Positions 1-9,629 of a DNA stretch of 64,000 bases are shown here, piece by piece. The translations under genes and the position numbers were made by a program. Positions within the stretch are counted from its first letter, which is position 1, and each line of letters opens with the position of its first letter. This stretch comes from Gordonia paraffinivorans NBRC 108238. Lineage in GTDB: Bacteria; Actinomycetota; Actinomycetes; Mycobacteriales; Mycobacteriaceae. Under the pieces are notes generated by a model. It had not been told where the DNA came from. It searched no databases and saw nothing but the letters and a program-made list of their open reading frames with translations. Where the stretch lies: assembly GCF_000344155.1 (NCBI RefSeq), contig NZ_BAOQ01000030.1, forward strand, positions 19,663-83,662. The letters are read 5' to 3'.

Positions 1-751
1 CCTCGATGAACGACAGCGCGGAGCCGAGATCGGCGAGATGCCAGGACCAGCCGCAGTCGTCGAAGTCGATGACGGTGACGACCGGGAGATCGGAGCCAGG
101 GTCGACCATGAGGTTTGCCAGACGCAGATCGGCGTGGACGAGCCCGAACCGGTCGGGTCCGGTGCCGAAACGTTGCAGGCGCTCGGCGATGACCTCGGCG
201 GCCGCGGCGATGTCCGCGCGGTCGCGTTCGCTGAGTCCGGGTGCCTCGCGCCACTGGCCCCACCGCGCACGCGGACCGAGTATCGACTCCACGTCCCAGG
301 TGAACCGGGTGAATCCGGCCGGCGGAGACCACGACATGCTGTGGTCGTGGAGGTGTGCGGTGACCGTCCCGATGGTGGCGAAGTCCACCATGTCCGGGGA
401 TTCCTCCGCGGTGCGGCCGGGCACCACGGTGACCGCGTCCACCAGCAGGGATCTGTCGTCGACGGTCACCTCGACGACGTCGGAGCCGTCGACCGCGGAG
501 ATCGGCGTCGGGGTCGACACCGGGGACTGTGCGCCGAGGGCCGACATCCAGTGCAGTTCCGAGCGCACGGCGTCGAGCGAGTGGTAGCCGGGACGATGAA
601 CCCGCAGGACCATCTGCGAGTTCCCGTCATCGGCCAGGTAGGTGGCGTTCTCCGACAGGCTCAGCAGGCGCAGCGCCGCGGACGGCGCGAGCCCGTAGAG
701 GGGTAGAGCGGCCTCTGCGAAGGCGCGGTGGTCTGCAGGCAATCCGGACAC
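1..751 (-). CDS. Phosphotransferase, APH fold (3' end beyond window)
   Basis: Read on the minus strand from a GTG at 751; the C-terminus runs off the left edge. About 250 residues are visible. The kinase Brenner-type motif HADLRLANLM is followed by a metal-binding segment VIDFDDCGWSW, as in aminoglycoside/homoserine-kinase-like phosphotransferases. An N-terminal ATP-lobe strand reads MVLRVHRPGYHS. Proteins of this type phosphorylate small hydroxyl substrates in the cytoplasm. The substrate cannot be named here, and no resistance role is implied. The GTG start is tentative because no strong ribosome binding site precedes it. It is the first of three APH-fold genes in the window. Confidence 0.8.
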   Translation of the reverse strand, partial: MSGLPADHRAFAEAALPLYGLAPSAALRLLSLSENATYLADDGNSQMVLRVHRPGYHSLDAVRSELHWMSALGAQSPVSTPTPISAVDGSDVVEVTVDDRSLLVDAVTVVPGRTAEESPDMVDFATIGTVTAHLHDHSMSWSPPAGFTRFTWDVESILGPRARWGQWREAPGLSERDRADIAAAAEVIAERLQRFGTGPDRFGLVHADLRLANLMVDPGSDLPVVTVIDFDDCGWSWHLADLGSALSFIE

Positions 752-868
752 CGGAACATCGTCGCGCCGGAGGCACTCTTTAGCAGTCCGAAGGACGGTC
801 TTTTTACCTGCGGTTAGCGAGACGCGGGAAGACGAAACAAGGCGGTAACAGCAAACCCGTGCCCGTGA

Positions 869-883
869 CGACAAGTGTTGTCG
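869..883. promoter_or_regulatory. Inverted repeat upstream of the APH gene
   Basis: CGACAA-GTG-TTGTCG is a perfect 6+3+6 inverted repeat. It lies about 120 bp upstream of the APH gene start and beyond the stop of the SHOCT gene. It could be an operator or a weak hairpin; no regulator is adjacent. Confidence 0.25.
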
Positions 884-961
884 CACAGCTCATCACGCCG
901 AGCACCCGGTGACCCGCGTCTCAGGGCGCCGGGTCGGCCGCGGGGACCGGCGACCGCGGGG

Positions 962-1744
962 TCAGAGACGGCCGAGGAGCTCGGCCTTCTTCGCGGCGAA
1001 CTCCTCGTCGGTGAGGATTCCGCGTCGATGCAGGTCGGCGAGCGACTCGATCGCGGCGACGATGTCCGACGCCCCCTGCGGTGCCGACGCCGCGCCCTGG
1101 ACGGGTTCCGCCGCCGGGGCCGGGGCGTCCGGCGCGGGTGCGGCGACCGGCGTCCCCGCGACCTGGTCGGCCCCGGGCTCCACCAGACTCGACACGTCGA
1201 ACGTGCCGTACTGGCTGGAGAAGGACAGCGAGCCGTAACCGGTGCCCTGCTGCTGCTGGACGCCCGAGATCTGGTGGTCTCCGGTGTCGAACACGCGCGT
1301 GGTGCCCGCGACCTGGATCGCGAGGCGGCGCGTGCCCGGGAAGACGGCGTAGCGCAGGTCGTTCTGGGCTCCAGACGAACTAGGGATGCCGAGATCTGCC
1401 GGCCACCAATTGCCCGACGTCTGAGCGCCCGACCCGGCGAACGCGTCGTTCCCGGCCGGGGCCGGCGGGAAGATCTGGATGGTCGCCAGCAGGTTCGACA
1501 ACTCGTTGCACAGCGAATCGACCCGGGCCTTGAGCGAGTTGTCGAACATGTCGCCGACCATCGTCATCCCTCCGCGCATCCACTGGCCGGAGCCGCCGAG
1601 TTCGGGGATGTTGAACTGCGCCATGGTCCCGCCGCCGGAGTTCACGGCGAACAGCATCGCCAGCACCGCGTCGCGGGAGATCCCGTAGCGGGCGGAGATG
1701 TCGGCGATGGCGGATTCGGCTTCGGGGGTGACCGATGCGTTCAT
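962..1744 (-). CDS. SHOCT-domain protein of unknown function
   Basis: About 260 residues starting at MNASVTPEAES; an upstream in-frame ATG at 1813 would add 23 residues but gives a less convincing N-terminus. The C-terminal 30 residues (ADLHRRGILTDEEFAAKKAE) form a SHOCT short helical module, an oligomerisation or tethering motif found at protein C-termini. The N-terminal 60 residues look like a small helical domain with a Gly-rich stretch. The middle is a beta-rich domain followed by a Pro/Ala linker. No signal peptide or membrane segment is visible. The role is unknown; in actinobacteria such proteins often occur as single genes. Confidence 0.75.
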   Translation of the reverse strand: MNASVTPEAESAIADISARYGISRDAVLAMLFAVNSGGGTMAQFNIPELGGSGQWMRGGMTMVGDMFDNSLKARVDSLCNELSNLLATIQIFPPAPAGNDAFAGSGAQTSGNWWPADLGIPSSSGAQNDLRYAVFPGTRRLAIQVAGTTRVFDTGDHQISGVQQQQGTGYGSLSFSSQYGTFDVSSLVEPGADQVAGTPVAAPAPDAPAPAAEPVQGAASAPQGASDIVAAIESLADLHRRGILTDEEFAAKKAELLGRL

Positions 1745-1891
1745 GGAGATGTCTTTCGTCGAGGCCGGAGCCCTCAACAGGCTACACAGCTTCGACGGGG
1801 ACACCGGGATCATCGCGGCCCGGAGCGGGCCGGGACGGGGTGGTGCGCGGCAGGCGGGGGATCGTCGCGCACCACCCCGGGGGCCGGGTGG

Positions 1892-2398
1892 TCAGGCGGA
1901 CAGCCGTGCGAAGGCCGACCGATGGAAGACGATCGGATTCTTGGAGTGATCGTTGGCCAGGCCGATCACCCGCAACACCACGATCTCGTGGTCGCCGGCG
2001 ACGTGGGAACTCTCGATGGAACACTCGAAATGGACCGGCGCCTCGTCGAGGAGAAGCGCGCCGCTCGGCAGGACGGTGGTGTCGACGCCGGCGAAGCGCC
2101 GGGTCTTGTCCTTCGACGACAACTGCCGGATGACCTCGGTGTGGGTCTCACCGAGCACGGAGATCCCCAGCGTGGGCAGGCCTCGGAGGACGGGCCAAGT
2201 GGTCGAGCTCTGCTGGACCGCGAACATCACCAGCGGCGGCTCCTGCGAGACACCGACCGCGAACGACGAGGCGACGATGACGGTCGGCTCGTCGCCCGCC
2301 ATCCCGGCCAGGGCGACGACGCCGGTGGGGAAGGCGCCGAAGGCCTTTCGGAGTTCGGTGCTGTCGATCTCGGCGGTGGGGATCAACGTGGTCATCAC
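1892..2398 (-). CDS. Flavin reductase (HpaC/DszD-type, FMN-binding split barrel)
   Basis: 168 residues, the usual length for NAD(P)H:flavin oxidoreductases that feed reduced FMN to two-component monooxygenases. The fold signature is visible: RKAFGAFPTGVVAL at residues 18-31, then SSFAVGVSQEPPLVMFAV, and a C-terminal GDHEIVVLRVIGLAND. Its ATG overlaps the stop of the upstream FMN reductase by 4 bp, so the two are translationally coupled. It probably supplies FMNH2 to the monooxygenase at 9630. It is the last gene of the leftward GntR-reductase-reductase unit. Confidence 0.87.
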   Translation of the reverse strand: MMTTLIPTAEIDSTELRKAFGAFPTGVVALAGMAGDEPTVIVASSFAVGVSQEPPLVMFAVQQSSTTWPVLRGLPTLGISVLGETHTEVIRQLSSKDKTRRFAGVDTTVLPSGALLLDEAPVHFECSIESSHVAGDHEIVVLRVIGLANDHSKNPIVFHRSAFARLSA

Positions 2399-2907
2399 TC
2401 ACCCGCCGACACGGTCGCAGAGGCGGACGACAGGACCACCTGACCCCAACGGTCGATCCAGGGCTGGAAGGCCTCGGCATCGTCGTAGAGCTTGTCCACC
2501 ACGTAGAGCCCGGCGGCCGGCACCGTGGCGCCGAGCTCCACGAGCACCGGCTTCAGCAGCAGATCGGGCGCCATGTAGTGGGCGGGTCCCGCGCCGAGCA
2601 TGAGCGGGATCGCGGTGACGTCCTGCAGCCCGTCGCTGGTCGAGAACTGATCGAGGAACAATTTGAGCAGGCCGGTGTAGGTCGCCTTGAAGGTGGGGGA
2701 GGCGAACACGACCAGGTCGCTGCCGGCGACGGTCTCGACCGCCGAAGCGACCGCGGGATCGCCCCACCCCAGGAGCCCGGCGCCGAGGTCGACGACGTCG
2801 ACCACGTGATCGGGCTCCTTGCCGGTGAGGGTCGACGCCAGCAGGCTCGCCGCCGTCAATGTCCTCGACGCAGGCTTCGGGTTGCCTGCCACAACGGAAA
2901 CGATCAC
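2395..2907 (-). CDS. NAD(P)H-dependent FMN reductase (flavodoxin fold, SsuE/EmoB type)
   Basis: 170 residues. The N-terminus VSVVAGNPKPASRTLTAA is the phosphate-binding loop of the flavodoxin-like NADPH-dependent FMN reductase family. ASPTFKATYTGLLKLFLDQF near residue 70 is the second family hallmark. Enzymes of this fold (SsuE, MsuE, EmoB) reduce FMN for alkanesulfonate, methanesulfonate and EDTA monooxygenases. The gene lies 82 bp downstream of the GntR gene and overlaps the next flavin reductase by 4 bp. Two structurally unrelated flavin reductases in one unit is unusual; either could serve the monooxygenase at 9630. Confidence 0.87.
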   Translation of the reverse strand: MIVSVVAGNPKPASRTLTAASLLASTLTGKEPDHVVDVVDLGAGLLGWGDPAVASAVETVAGSDLVVFASPTFKATYTGLLKLFLDQFSTSDGLQDVTAIPLMLGAGPAHYMAPDLLLKPVLVELGATVPAAGLYVVDKLYDDAEAFQPWIDRWGQVVLSSASATVSAGE

Positions 2908-2989
2908 GATGCTTCCCCTTCGAATGTCGCGGTGTTGATCTCACCAGCAGCGTGCGCGCGCGACATTGCCGAAGCGTCAAGCGATCATT

Positions 2990-3847
2990 TCACACAGATT
3001 GCGCCACAGTGCCCACCCGATCTGCGCCGGTGTGGGCCTCGCGCGAATCGGTGAACGCCGATTCCCGCCCGGGCGGAACAGGATTCGGATCGGGGCACCA
3101 CGTCAGATCGGAGTGGTCGACCTGCGATTCGAAGCGGACCAGGTCGGCGCGGAAACGGTCGAAGACGATCTCCAGGGGTGCGCCGTCGGCGGCCGTGTAG
3201 AGGATCTCGCGGGACAGCAGGGTCTCTCCGGGGGCGACACCCAGGAGGCGGGCGGTGCGATCGTCGGCGCGTTCGGCGCCGATGGAGACCGCCGCGCCCC
3301 CGGGCGCCACGCCGAAGAACTCGGCGAGCGTCCGTGCCATCGAGATCGGCTTGTCGCGCAACAGGTTCGGATCGGCGTTGAACCGCGGTGAGAAGTAGGC
3401 GCTGCGCATCCCGATGGTCTCGCCGCGGGCGATGAAGGAGTTCTCCACGAGGCGGACGACGTCGTCGTCGATCTTCAACCGGGAACGGACCAGCGGAAAC
3501 GTCGGGACGATGCATTGATCGGTCACCTGTATGTGGACCTGCTCGCCGCCGGTCACCGCGATGTCGTCAAGCGCCACACCGAGATCGCGGCGATTGACCC
3601 GGGTTCCCACGCGTGGCCGGCGGATCACGACGCCGGTCTCGCTCAGCTCGTTGAGCGCGGCGCGCACCGAACCCCGACTGGAGTTGAACATGATCATGAG
3701 GTCTTCTTCGACCGGCTGCGCGTCGATGTCGATGGTGCCGTTGCGAATCGAGGCGAGTATCAGGTCGCGCACGCGGCGAGAGGACACCTGGCGCCCACGC
3801 GCCGAACCTCCGCGCGAACGGGGGTGAAAGCTGGGTGGCGTCGTCAT
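2990..3847 (-). CDS. GntR-family transcriptional regulator (HutC/UTRA type)
   Basis: 285 residues from the ATG of MTTPPSFHPRS; a longer frame to 4009 starts in sequence that does not look coding. Residues ~24-92 form the GntR winged helix (VRDLILASIRNGTID, then SSRGSVRAALNELSETGVV and RRPRVGTRVNR). Residues ~110-255 look like a UTRA ligand-binding domain, ending in LLSREILYTAADGAPLEIVF. It is divergent from the ABC importer across 278 bp and heads the operon with the two flavin reductases. It is therefore the likely substrate-responsive repressor of both arms. Confidence 0.88.
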   Translation of the reverse strand: MTTPPSFHPRSRGGSARGRQVSSRRVRDLILASIRNGTIDIDAQPVEEDLMIMFNSSRGSVRAALNELSETGVVIRRPRVGTRVNRRDLGVALDDIAVTGGEQVHIQVTDQCIVPTFPLVRSRLKIDDDVVRLVENSFIARGETIGMRSAYFSPRFNADPNLLRDKPISMARTLAEFFGVAPGGAAVSIGAERADDRTARLLGVAPGETLLSREILYTAADGAPLEIVFDRFRADLVRFESQVDHSDLTWCPDPNPVPPGRESAFTDSREAHTGADRVGTVAQSV

Positions 3848-3896
3848 GATCAGGTTCCGATCGTGAAGAGTGGGGGTTGAACGGCCGATGCAAAGG

Positions 3897-3910
3897 GAGT
3901 CTAAGGACTC
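3897..3910. promoter_or_regulatory. Candidate GntR operator in the divergent region
   Basis: GAGTC-TAAG-GACTC, a perfect 5+4+5 inverted repeat 50 bp upstream of the GntR start, in the 278-bp gap (3848-4125) to the importer genes. UTRA-type GntR regulators often bind short palindromes with a GTCTA-like half. The rest of the gap holds no gene; a strong GGGAGGAG ribosome binding site precedes the GTG at 4126. Confidence 0.35.
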
Positions 3911-4125
3911 TTGCGGCCGAGGTCGCGCCGAGTAGCGCGCATCACATTCGGCGCAAAACCGATGCGATCGGAGACCCCCGACCTCTTGACCTGCGCAGAT
4001 CGGTTCCATCTCCCGTTTGTGAACCCGCGCAATTGATCAGTCACGCCGCGACGCGGGTTTCGAAACAAATCGACCACAGGATCAGGTCCCAACAGATTGA
4101 TCGACCCGTGGATGGGAGGAGTCGA

Positions 4126-5268
4126 GTGACCGTCGATATACGAGTCGACACGGGCATCGCAGATCCGACGCTCGTGACCGGAACCGCCGATGGCGGAACC
4201 GGGACAAAGGGATTCGGTGCGCAGTCGGTGCTGTCCCGACTGTCGGAGTGGGCCTGGGTGGGCCGCGCCGCCGGCCGCGCGATCGTGAACTTCCTCATCT
4301 TCGTGGTGGCGGCCTTCTTCCTCGTCCAGCTGATCCCCGGCGACCCGCTCGTGTCGTCGTCCGGCGGCCGCCTGTCCGGCGAGGCGTTGGAGAAGGCGCG
4401 AGAAGTGTACGAACTCAACGGGTCCCTGGCCTCACAGTTCTGGTCGTATCTGACCTCGCTGTTCAGCTTCGACCTCGGGGAGTCGATCGCGACGGGTCGC
4501 CCGGTCGCCGAGGACATGGCCACGCGCATCCCCGCGACGCTCGAGCTGATCGGGACCGGCCTGTTCTTCGCCTGCCTCGTCGCCCTGCCGATGTCGTACT
4601 TCGTCGTGACCAAGCCGACCAACCGCTTCGCGAAAGTCCTGCGCTCCTACGCGAGTTCAGCGGGTGCGATCCCCGAGTACGTGGTCGGCATCCTGTTCCT
4701 GTTCGTCTTCTTCGCGACACTGGCCTGGGTGCCCGCACCGTCGGGGCGTCTGGATCCCACCCTCATGCCACCGGCCGAGGTCACCGGGTTCCCGATCCTC
4801 GACGCGTTCATCGCCGGCGACGCCGAGGCCGCCAACTCCTACATCTCCCACCTGATCCTCCCGGTGGCGGTGATGGTGGTCTCGCACACGGCTATCCTGG
4901 TGAAGTCGCTGATCCTCGCGCTCGACACCGAGATCGACAACCCGGCAACGCGATTCCGGATCGCCTCGGGTGCCCCGCGGCGCATCGTGATCGCCAGCGT
5001 GTACCGCCGGGCGCTGCCATCGGCGGTGGCGATGCTGGGCATGATCTTCGGTCTGCTCCTCGGCGGCGCCGTGGTCCTGGAATCGCTGTTCGGCCTCGGC
5101 GGCCTCGGCCAGTACGCGGTCGACGCGGTCCGCGCCTCGGACGTCTTCGCGCTCCGCTCGTTCCTGGTGGTGATCGCCGGTCTCTGCCTGATCGTCTACT
5201 TCCTCACCGAGGTGGCCACCGGTCTCCTCGACTCCCGCCGCCGCGACTCGCGAAACCAGGAGGTCTGA
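4126..5268 (+). CDS. ABC importer permease 1, peptide/nickel/opine type (DppB-like)
   Basis: 380 residues from GTG at 4126, chosen because GGGAGGAG lies just upstream; the open frame extends to 3877 but the extra residues look non-coding. About six hydrophobic segments. The N-terminus of the core, IVNFLIFVVAAFFLVQLIPGDPL, is typical of DppB/OppB permeases. The EAA-like coupling loop is at ASGAPRRIVIASVYRRALPSA. A ~45-residue hydrophilic N-terminal extension is longer than usual. It stops 1 bp before the second permease and is the first gene of the importer operon. Confidence 0.88.
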   Translation: MTVDIRVDTGIADPTLVTGTADGGTGTKGFGAQSVLSRLSEWAWVGRAAGRAIVNFLIFVVAAFFLVQLIPGDPLVSSSGGRLSGEALEKAREVYELNGSLASQFWSYLTSLFSFDLGESIATGRPVAEDMATRIPATLELIGTGLFFACLVALPMSYFVVTKPTNRFAKVLRSYASSAGAIPEYVVGILFLFVFFATLAWVPAPSGRLDPTLMPPAEVTGFPILDAFIAGDAEAANSYISHLILPVAVMVVSHTAILVKSLILALDTEIDNPATRFRIASGAPRRIVIASVYRRALPSAVAMLGMIFGLLLGGAVVLESLFGLGGLGQYAVDAVRASDVFALRSFLVVIAGLCLIVYFLTEVATGLLDSRRRDSRNQEV

Positions 5269-5269
5269 C

Positions 5270-6154
5270 ATGGTGATGCCAACGCTGAAGAGCACCTCTG
5301 AGACCGACGTCGACCGATCGGCGGGCAGGCCCGCCGGAGCCGTCGCCGGCCTGCGTCGCCACGCCGCGCTCATCCCGTTCGGAATCCTGTTGCTGTTCGC
5401 GGTGATCGGGCCGATCGTCGCCCCGCAGCCGGCGACCGAGGTGGTCGGGACACCGTCGACCGCGCCGTCGGGAGACCACTGGTTCGGCACCGACTCCAAC
5501 GGGTTCGACGTCTTCTCGCGGACGCTCACGGCCTTCCGCCTCGACATCCTCATCGCGATCGCGGTCACCCTGCTGGCGACCGTCGTGGGCATGGCCATCG
5601 GCGCGATCGCCGGCATGTACGGCTCCAGGGGAGGTCTGCTCGGCGTGATCGCCGGAACGCTCGGCCGCACCATCGATCTCGTCCAGGCGCTGCCGGTGAT
5701 GATCGGCGGGCTGGTGATCGTGTCCTTCTTCGGGCGCAACGAGGTCGTGGTCTCGATCGCGCTGGCCCTGGTGCTGATGCCCTTCCAGGGACGTCTGATG
5801 CGCACCGAGGTCCTGCGAACCCGCAACGACGGGTACGTCACCGCAGCCCGCATGAGCGGCGAGTCCGAGATCCGGATCCTGTTCCGCCACGTGATCCCGA
5901 ACTCGTGCGCACCGGTTCTCGAGAACGCGTCGGCGATCTTCGGCATGGCCATCATCTTCTGCGCCGGCCTCGGGTTCCTGGGAGTCGGAATCCCGCTCCC
6001 GACCGCGGAGTGGGGCAACATGCTCGCCGACGGCGCCGCGGACGCCGCGGTCGGCCGGTGGTGGCCGGCGCTCTTCCCGGTGCTCGCACTCGCCTACTCG
6101 GTGTGGGCCGCATCCAAGGTCACCACCTTCATCTCCCGCCGCCGGCGGACCTGA
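5270..6154 (+). CDS. ABC importer permease 2 (DppC-like)
   Basis: 294 residues. It has the DppC-type entry helix followed by a periplasmic loop with HWFGTDSNGFDVFSRTL, the family signature HxFGTDxxGxDxxSR. The EAA motif is AARMSGESEIRILFRHVIPN. A second in-frame ATG at codon 3 is an equally good start. It pairs with the DppB-like subunit to form the membrane channel of the importer. The gap to the upstream permease is only 1 bp. Confidence 0.88.
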   Translation: MVMPTLKSTSETDVDRSAGRPAGAVAGLRRHAALIPFGILLLFAVIGPIVAPQPATEVVGTPSTAPSGDHWFGTDSNGFDVFSRTLTAFRLDILIAIAVTLLATVVGMAIGAIAGMYGSRGGLLGVIAGTLGRTIDLVQALPVMIGGLVIVSFFGRNEVVVSIALALVLMPFQGRLMRTEVLRTRNDGYVTAARMSGESEIRILFRHVIPNSCAPVLENASAIFGMAIIFCAGLGFLGVGIPLPTAEWGNMLADGAADAAVGRWWPALFPVLALAYSVWAASKVTTFISRRRRT

Positions 6155-6256
6155 TCATCCCGGCCCGCCCGACCCCTCGTGCCAGGTCCTCGTGCACATC
6201 GCGTCGTGCACATCTCGTCTCGACAACCTCGAAGTAGAACGGAGTCCTCGATACCC

Positions 6257-7881
6257 ATGAAGTCCACCAGGAAGAGACTGTCCGCTCTGGTGAGCGGCAC
6301 CGCGCTCACCCTCGCCGCCGCGCTGACGCTCAGTGCCTGCGGCGGCTCGTCGGGGGACTCGGCCGAGGGCGGTGTGGTCATCGTGACCGCCGCCCAGCCG
6401 CCGAGCTTCAGCTACGAGAGCACCCCCACCGGCTACGAGGCCGCGGAGTTCTGGCTCAACACCGGCGCCACCCTGATCCGCAACCCCTATGTCGAGGGAA
6501 CCGACGGACTCGCGGCCCACCAGGAGCTGTTCAAGTTCGAACCGGTCCTCGCCAAGAGCTACGACGTGAGCCCGGACGGCAAGGTCATCACCTTCGAGCT
6601 CAACACCGACGCCAAGAGCGCCTCGGGCAACTCGCTCGACGCCGACGACGTCGTCTTCTCCTTCAAGCGCAAGTTCGAGGTCGACACCAGCATCGTGGCG
6701 TTCGTCAGCGCCCCGGTCATCACCTCGCCCGACCAGGTCAAGAAGATCGACGACGACACCGTCACGATCACCATCGACGATCCGGCGCACGGTTTCACCT
6801 TGCTGTCGCTGCTGTCGAACCAGCCCTACACCATCTACGACTCCGACGTGCTCAAGGCACACGCGACCCCCGACGATCCGTACGGCGTCGAGCACTCGAA
6901 GACCAACGCCGACTACGGATTCGGTGCATACAAGCTGGTCAGCTACACCCCCGGCCAGCAGATGGTCTACGAGGCGAACCCGGGTTACGCGCTCGGCGAG
7001 CCCGAGGTCAAGAAGATCGTGCAGCGCGTCGTCGCCGACGCCGGCCAGCGGTCGAACCTGGTGAAGAGCGGTGACGCCGCCATCGCCACCCAGCTGCGCC
7101 CGGCCGACCAGGTGGCCCTGAGCGACGCCGGCGCGGCCCAGATCTTCGACGTCCCGAGCAACGCCTACGTCTACGTGCCGCTGACCACCACCAAGGCGCC
7201 CTTCGACAACGTCGACGTCCGCCGCGCGTTCGCCCACGCGGTGCCCTACGAGGCGATCATGAAGGACGTCTACAAGGGGCGCCTCGGGCCGATCTCGTCG
7301 ATCCTCAACGACACCCTGCCCGACTTCAACGGCAGCGGCCTGAACCCGAACACCTTCGACCCGCAGAAGTCGCTCGAGATCCTGAAGAACGCCGGCGTCA
7401 GCACCCCGGTCAAGTTCGAGCTGACCATCAACAACGCCGTCCCGGATCTCAAGGAGACCGCCGTCCAGATCCAGACCGCGGCCCGCGCAGCAGGTTTCGA
7501 GATCACCCTCAACGAGGTGAACTCGGCGGTCTTCCAGGAGGGCCTGGCCGCCAAGACGTTCCAGGCGTCGATGGGTCGCGACTACGCGGTCGTCCAGTCC
7601 CCGCCGTACGTGTTGTCGCTGTTCTACACCCCCGGCTCGCCCATCAACTGGCCTGACTTCGACTACGCCCCGCTGAACAACGCGATCGCCGCCGGCAACA
7701 AGGCCGGAGAGCCGCTCACTCCGGCGGCCTGGGCGGAGTGGAACAAGGCCGAGCGGGTCCTGCAGGACCAGATGCCGACCGTGTACATCGGATACGTCCA
7801 GCCGCTCAACGCCTTCCGCAACGGTCTCGGCGGCTACGTGTTCCGTACCGACAGCGTCATCGACTACTCGGTGCTCAAGCC

Positions 7882-7885
<4 letters not shown>
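6257..7885 (+). CDS. Substrate-binding lipoprotein of the ABC importer (SBP_bac_5 family)
   Basis: 542 residues from MKSTRKRLSAL. Signal peptide with lipobox LSAC, lipidated Cys at residue 28, so it is anchored outside the membrane. The size and motifs (YDVSPDGKVITFELN, then DVVFSFKR and DVRRAFAHAV) match family-5 binding proteins for peptides, nickel chelates, glutathione or opines. This subunit sets substrate specificity, which I cannot predict. Its stop overlaps the GTG of the ATPase gene (GTGA). It is 103 bp downstream of permease 2. Confidence 0.88.
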
Positions 7886-8765
<880 letters not shown>

Positions 8766-8769
<4 letters not shown>

Positions 8770-9539
8770 GCACCATCATCGAGGTCGTCGACGTCCACAA
8801 GCAGTACGGCCGCAAGGTGACCGCTGTGGGCGGCGTCACCACCAAGCTCGAGAGCGGCCGGTCGGTCGGGATCGTCGGCGAATCCGGCTCCGGCAAGTCG
8901 ACTCTCGGCAAGATGATCGTCGGACTGACCGCACCGACGTCGGGTCAGGTCCTCGTCGACGGACGAGACCTGAGCCGGTTGCTGGAGCGGCGTCCCGGGC
9001 GCCTCGAGTACCGCCGCAAGGTGCAGCTCGTCGCCCAGGACACCACGACCACCTTCGACCCGCGCCGCATCGTCCGCGAGGCGATCCGGCGTCCCGCGCA
9101 GATCCTGGGCGGCCTGGACTCGAAGGCGGCCGACGATGCGGTCGACTCGATCGTCGCGGACCTCGGCATCGCCCCGGAGCTGGTCGAGAGGTATCCGCAT
9201 CAGCTCTCCGGCGGTCAGCGGCAACGCCTCTCGATCGCACGCGCACTCGTCGTGCACCCCGACATCCTGGTCTGCGACGAGGCGGTCAGCGCCCTCGACG
9301 TCTCGGCCCAGGCCGTGGTGCTCAACCTCCTGAAGGACTACGTCACGACGCATTCCCTCGGGCTGGTGTTCATCTCGCACGGTCTTCCCGCGACCGCGTT
9401 CATCACCGACGACCTGCTGGTGATGAACCGCGGGAAGGTCGTCGAATCGGGCGAGACCATGTCGCTGCTCAACGCGCCGTCGAACGACTACACGCAGACC
9501 CTCGTCGGCGCCTACCAGGCCATGGAAGCAGTGGCCTGA
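8766..9539 (+). CDS. ABC importer ATPase 2 (DppF-like)
   Basis: 257 residues from the ATG overlapping the upstream stop (ATGA). Walker A GESGSGKST lies near residue 40, the signature is LSGGQRQRLSIARAL and Walker B is ILVCDEAVSALD. The switch-loop His is in VFISHGLPATAF. The C-terminus DYTQTLVGAY is the truncated OppF-type tail. It forms the ATPase heterodimer with the DppD-like subunit. The monooxygenase gene begins 90 bp downstream, likely in the same transcript. Confidence 0.88.
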
Positions 9540-9629
9540 CCCTTCGGATCACCGGCGGCACTCGCTGCCGACCAACAGTTCTCGCGGTGGGCGGACCCCA
9601 TCGCAGGTATTTCACGACAGGAGATTCAC

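Noticed and set aside
3877..4125. An N-terminal extension of the DppB-like permease
   Set aside because: The added 83 codons fall in the divergent promoter region; a strong ribosome binding site precedes GTG 4126.
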